DNA of 23,581 bases, from assembly GCA_039029535.1 (NCBI GenBank), contig JBCCFW010000118.1:1-23581 (forward strand), given 5' to 3'. The notes beneath the pieces are model-generated. The model saw only the letters and a program-made list of their open reading frames with translations. It searched no databases and was not told the origin of the DNA. Made by a program: the position numbers and the translations under genes. This DNA comes from JBCCFW01 sp039029535. GTDB lineage: Bacteria > Acidobacteriota > JBCCFW01. Shown piece after piece: positions 23,199 through 23,581 of the stretch; position 1 is the first letter of the stretch, and the number at the start of each line of letters is the position of its first letter.

Positions 23199-23581
23199 TC
23201 AGGACACCGGATTCGGGTCCGCGGTGCTCTTGCCCACGAATGAGGCCTGCACGGCCTGTCTCAGCGCCGAGATGCTGAACGGCTTGGCCAGGTAGGTGTT
23301 GCCGATGCTCTCGAGGAAGCCACGGCTCTCCTCCGAGAGCGTGTCACCGGTCATGAAGACCACGCGTCGCGCGAGCTCGGGCACGCGCTCGACCAGCTCG
23401 GCGTGGAGGCTCGGACCGTCGAGCTCGGGCATCTTCACGTCGGCGAGGACGCAGTCGTACTCGCTCTCGAGGATGCGATCGAGCCCGGCCTGTCCGTCAC
23501 GCGCCACCGTGACCTCGTGGCCGTCGGCCGCCAGGACCTCTCGGACCATGTCGCAGATGGTGGCCTCGTCGTCGATGACCA
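23199..23581 (-). CDS. Receiver (REC) domain protein, N-terminus cut by window edge
   Basis: At least 126 residues are read from the right edge to the stop at 23199. Reading begins inside the first strand (VIDDEATICDMVREV), upstream of the internal ATG at 23549, so the gene continues beyond the window. The receiver is intact: acidic pair in VIDDE, phosphoacceptor Asp in CVLADVKMPELDG, Thr in VFMTGDT and Lys in YLAKPF. The end, FVGKSTADPNPVS, is a short tail with no output domain. It is either a single-domain regulator or the C-terminal receiver of a hybrid histidine kinase; the latter would supply the kinase that the downstream operon lacks. A hairpin follows the stop. Confidence 0.9.
   Translation of the reverse strand, partial: VIDDEATICDMVREVLAADGHEVTVARDGQAGLDRILESEYDCVLADVKMPELDGPSLHAELVERVPELARRVVFMTGDTLSEESRGFLESIGNTYLAKPFSISALRQAVQASFVGKSTADPNPVS

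Overview
This window is about 23.6 kb of very GC-rich bacterial chromosome (codon third positions are nearly all G or C). It is densely packed and carries no tRNA, rRNA, insertion sequence or CRISPR that I can see. The taxon cannot be fixed from the sequence alone. An IPTL-CTERM-like sorting tail, two seven-blade FG-GAP propeller proteins, an ECF sigma gene with a multi-pass membrane partner, and PilZ, HD-GYP and SpoIIE-type signalling point to Planctomycetota, Acidobacteriota or a myxobacteria-like lineage. The lexA operator is the direct-repeat type (GTTC-N7-GTTC) best known from Alphaproteobacteria, so that group is not excluded.

Layout. (1) 1-695 (-): lexA, cut by the left edge, with a readable leaderless sigma-70 promoter whose spacer holds the LexA box. 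It is divergent from a HAD-family nucleotidase (834-1448). (2) 1522-2605 (+): an ECF sigma factor and an overlapping four-helix membrane protein, probably its regulator. They converge on a Sel1-like Cys-rich lipoprotein (2612-3247, -). (3) 5973 down to 3300 (-): a translationally coupled trio of homocysteine methyltransferase, fatty acid desaturase and ABC ATPase. (4) 5972-11294 (+): a leucine catabolism operon with methylcrotonyl-CoA carboxylase beta, methylglutaconyl-CoA hydratase, a biotin carboxylase, a separate biotin-carrier protein, and HMG-CoA lyase. Isovaleryl-CoA dehydrogenase is not in the window. A methyltransferase with a long unassigned C-terminus follows (11387-12958). (5) 16065 down to 12933 (-): two secreted or anchored seven-blade FG-GAP propellers. 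(6) 22922 down to 16120 (-): a tightly coupled seven-gene signalling operon encoding REC-PilZ, PilZ, REC-HD-GYP, pseudo-receiver plus DHp-like helices, GAF-PP2C (SpoIIE type), a small membrane protein, and a membrane protein that joins a tyrosine-recombinase-like core-binding domain to a GYF_2-like domain. (7) 23199-23581 (-): a receiver domain cut by the right edge.

How the parts work together. Region 4 should convert 3-methylcrotonyl-CoA (from leucine) to acetoacetate and acetyl-CoA. Region 6 looks like one output module that could combine phosphorelay, cyclic-di-GMP and Ser/Thr dephosphorylation inputs at a membrane assembly. It encodes no kinase and no diguanylate cyclase. It is the best candidate here for an undescribed system. 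Gene junctions are strikingly uniform: nine are 4-nt ATGA or GTGA overlaps. Several promoter-proximal genes look leaderless (TANNNT 7-8 nt before the start codon).
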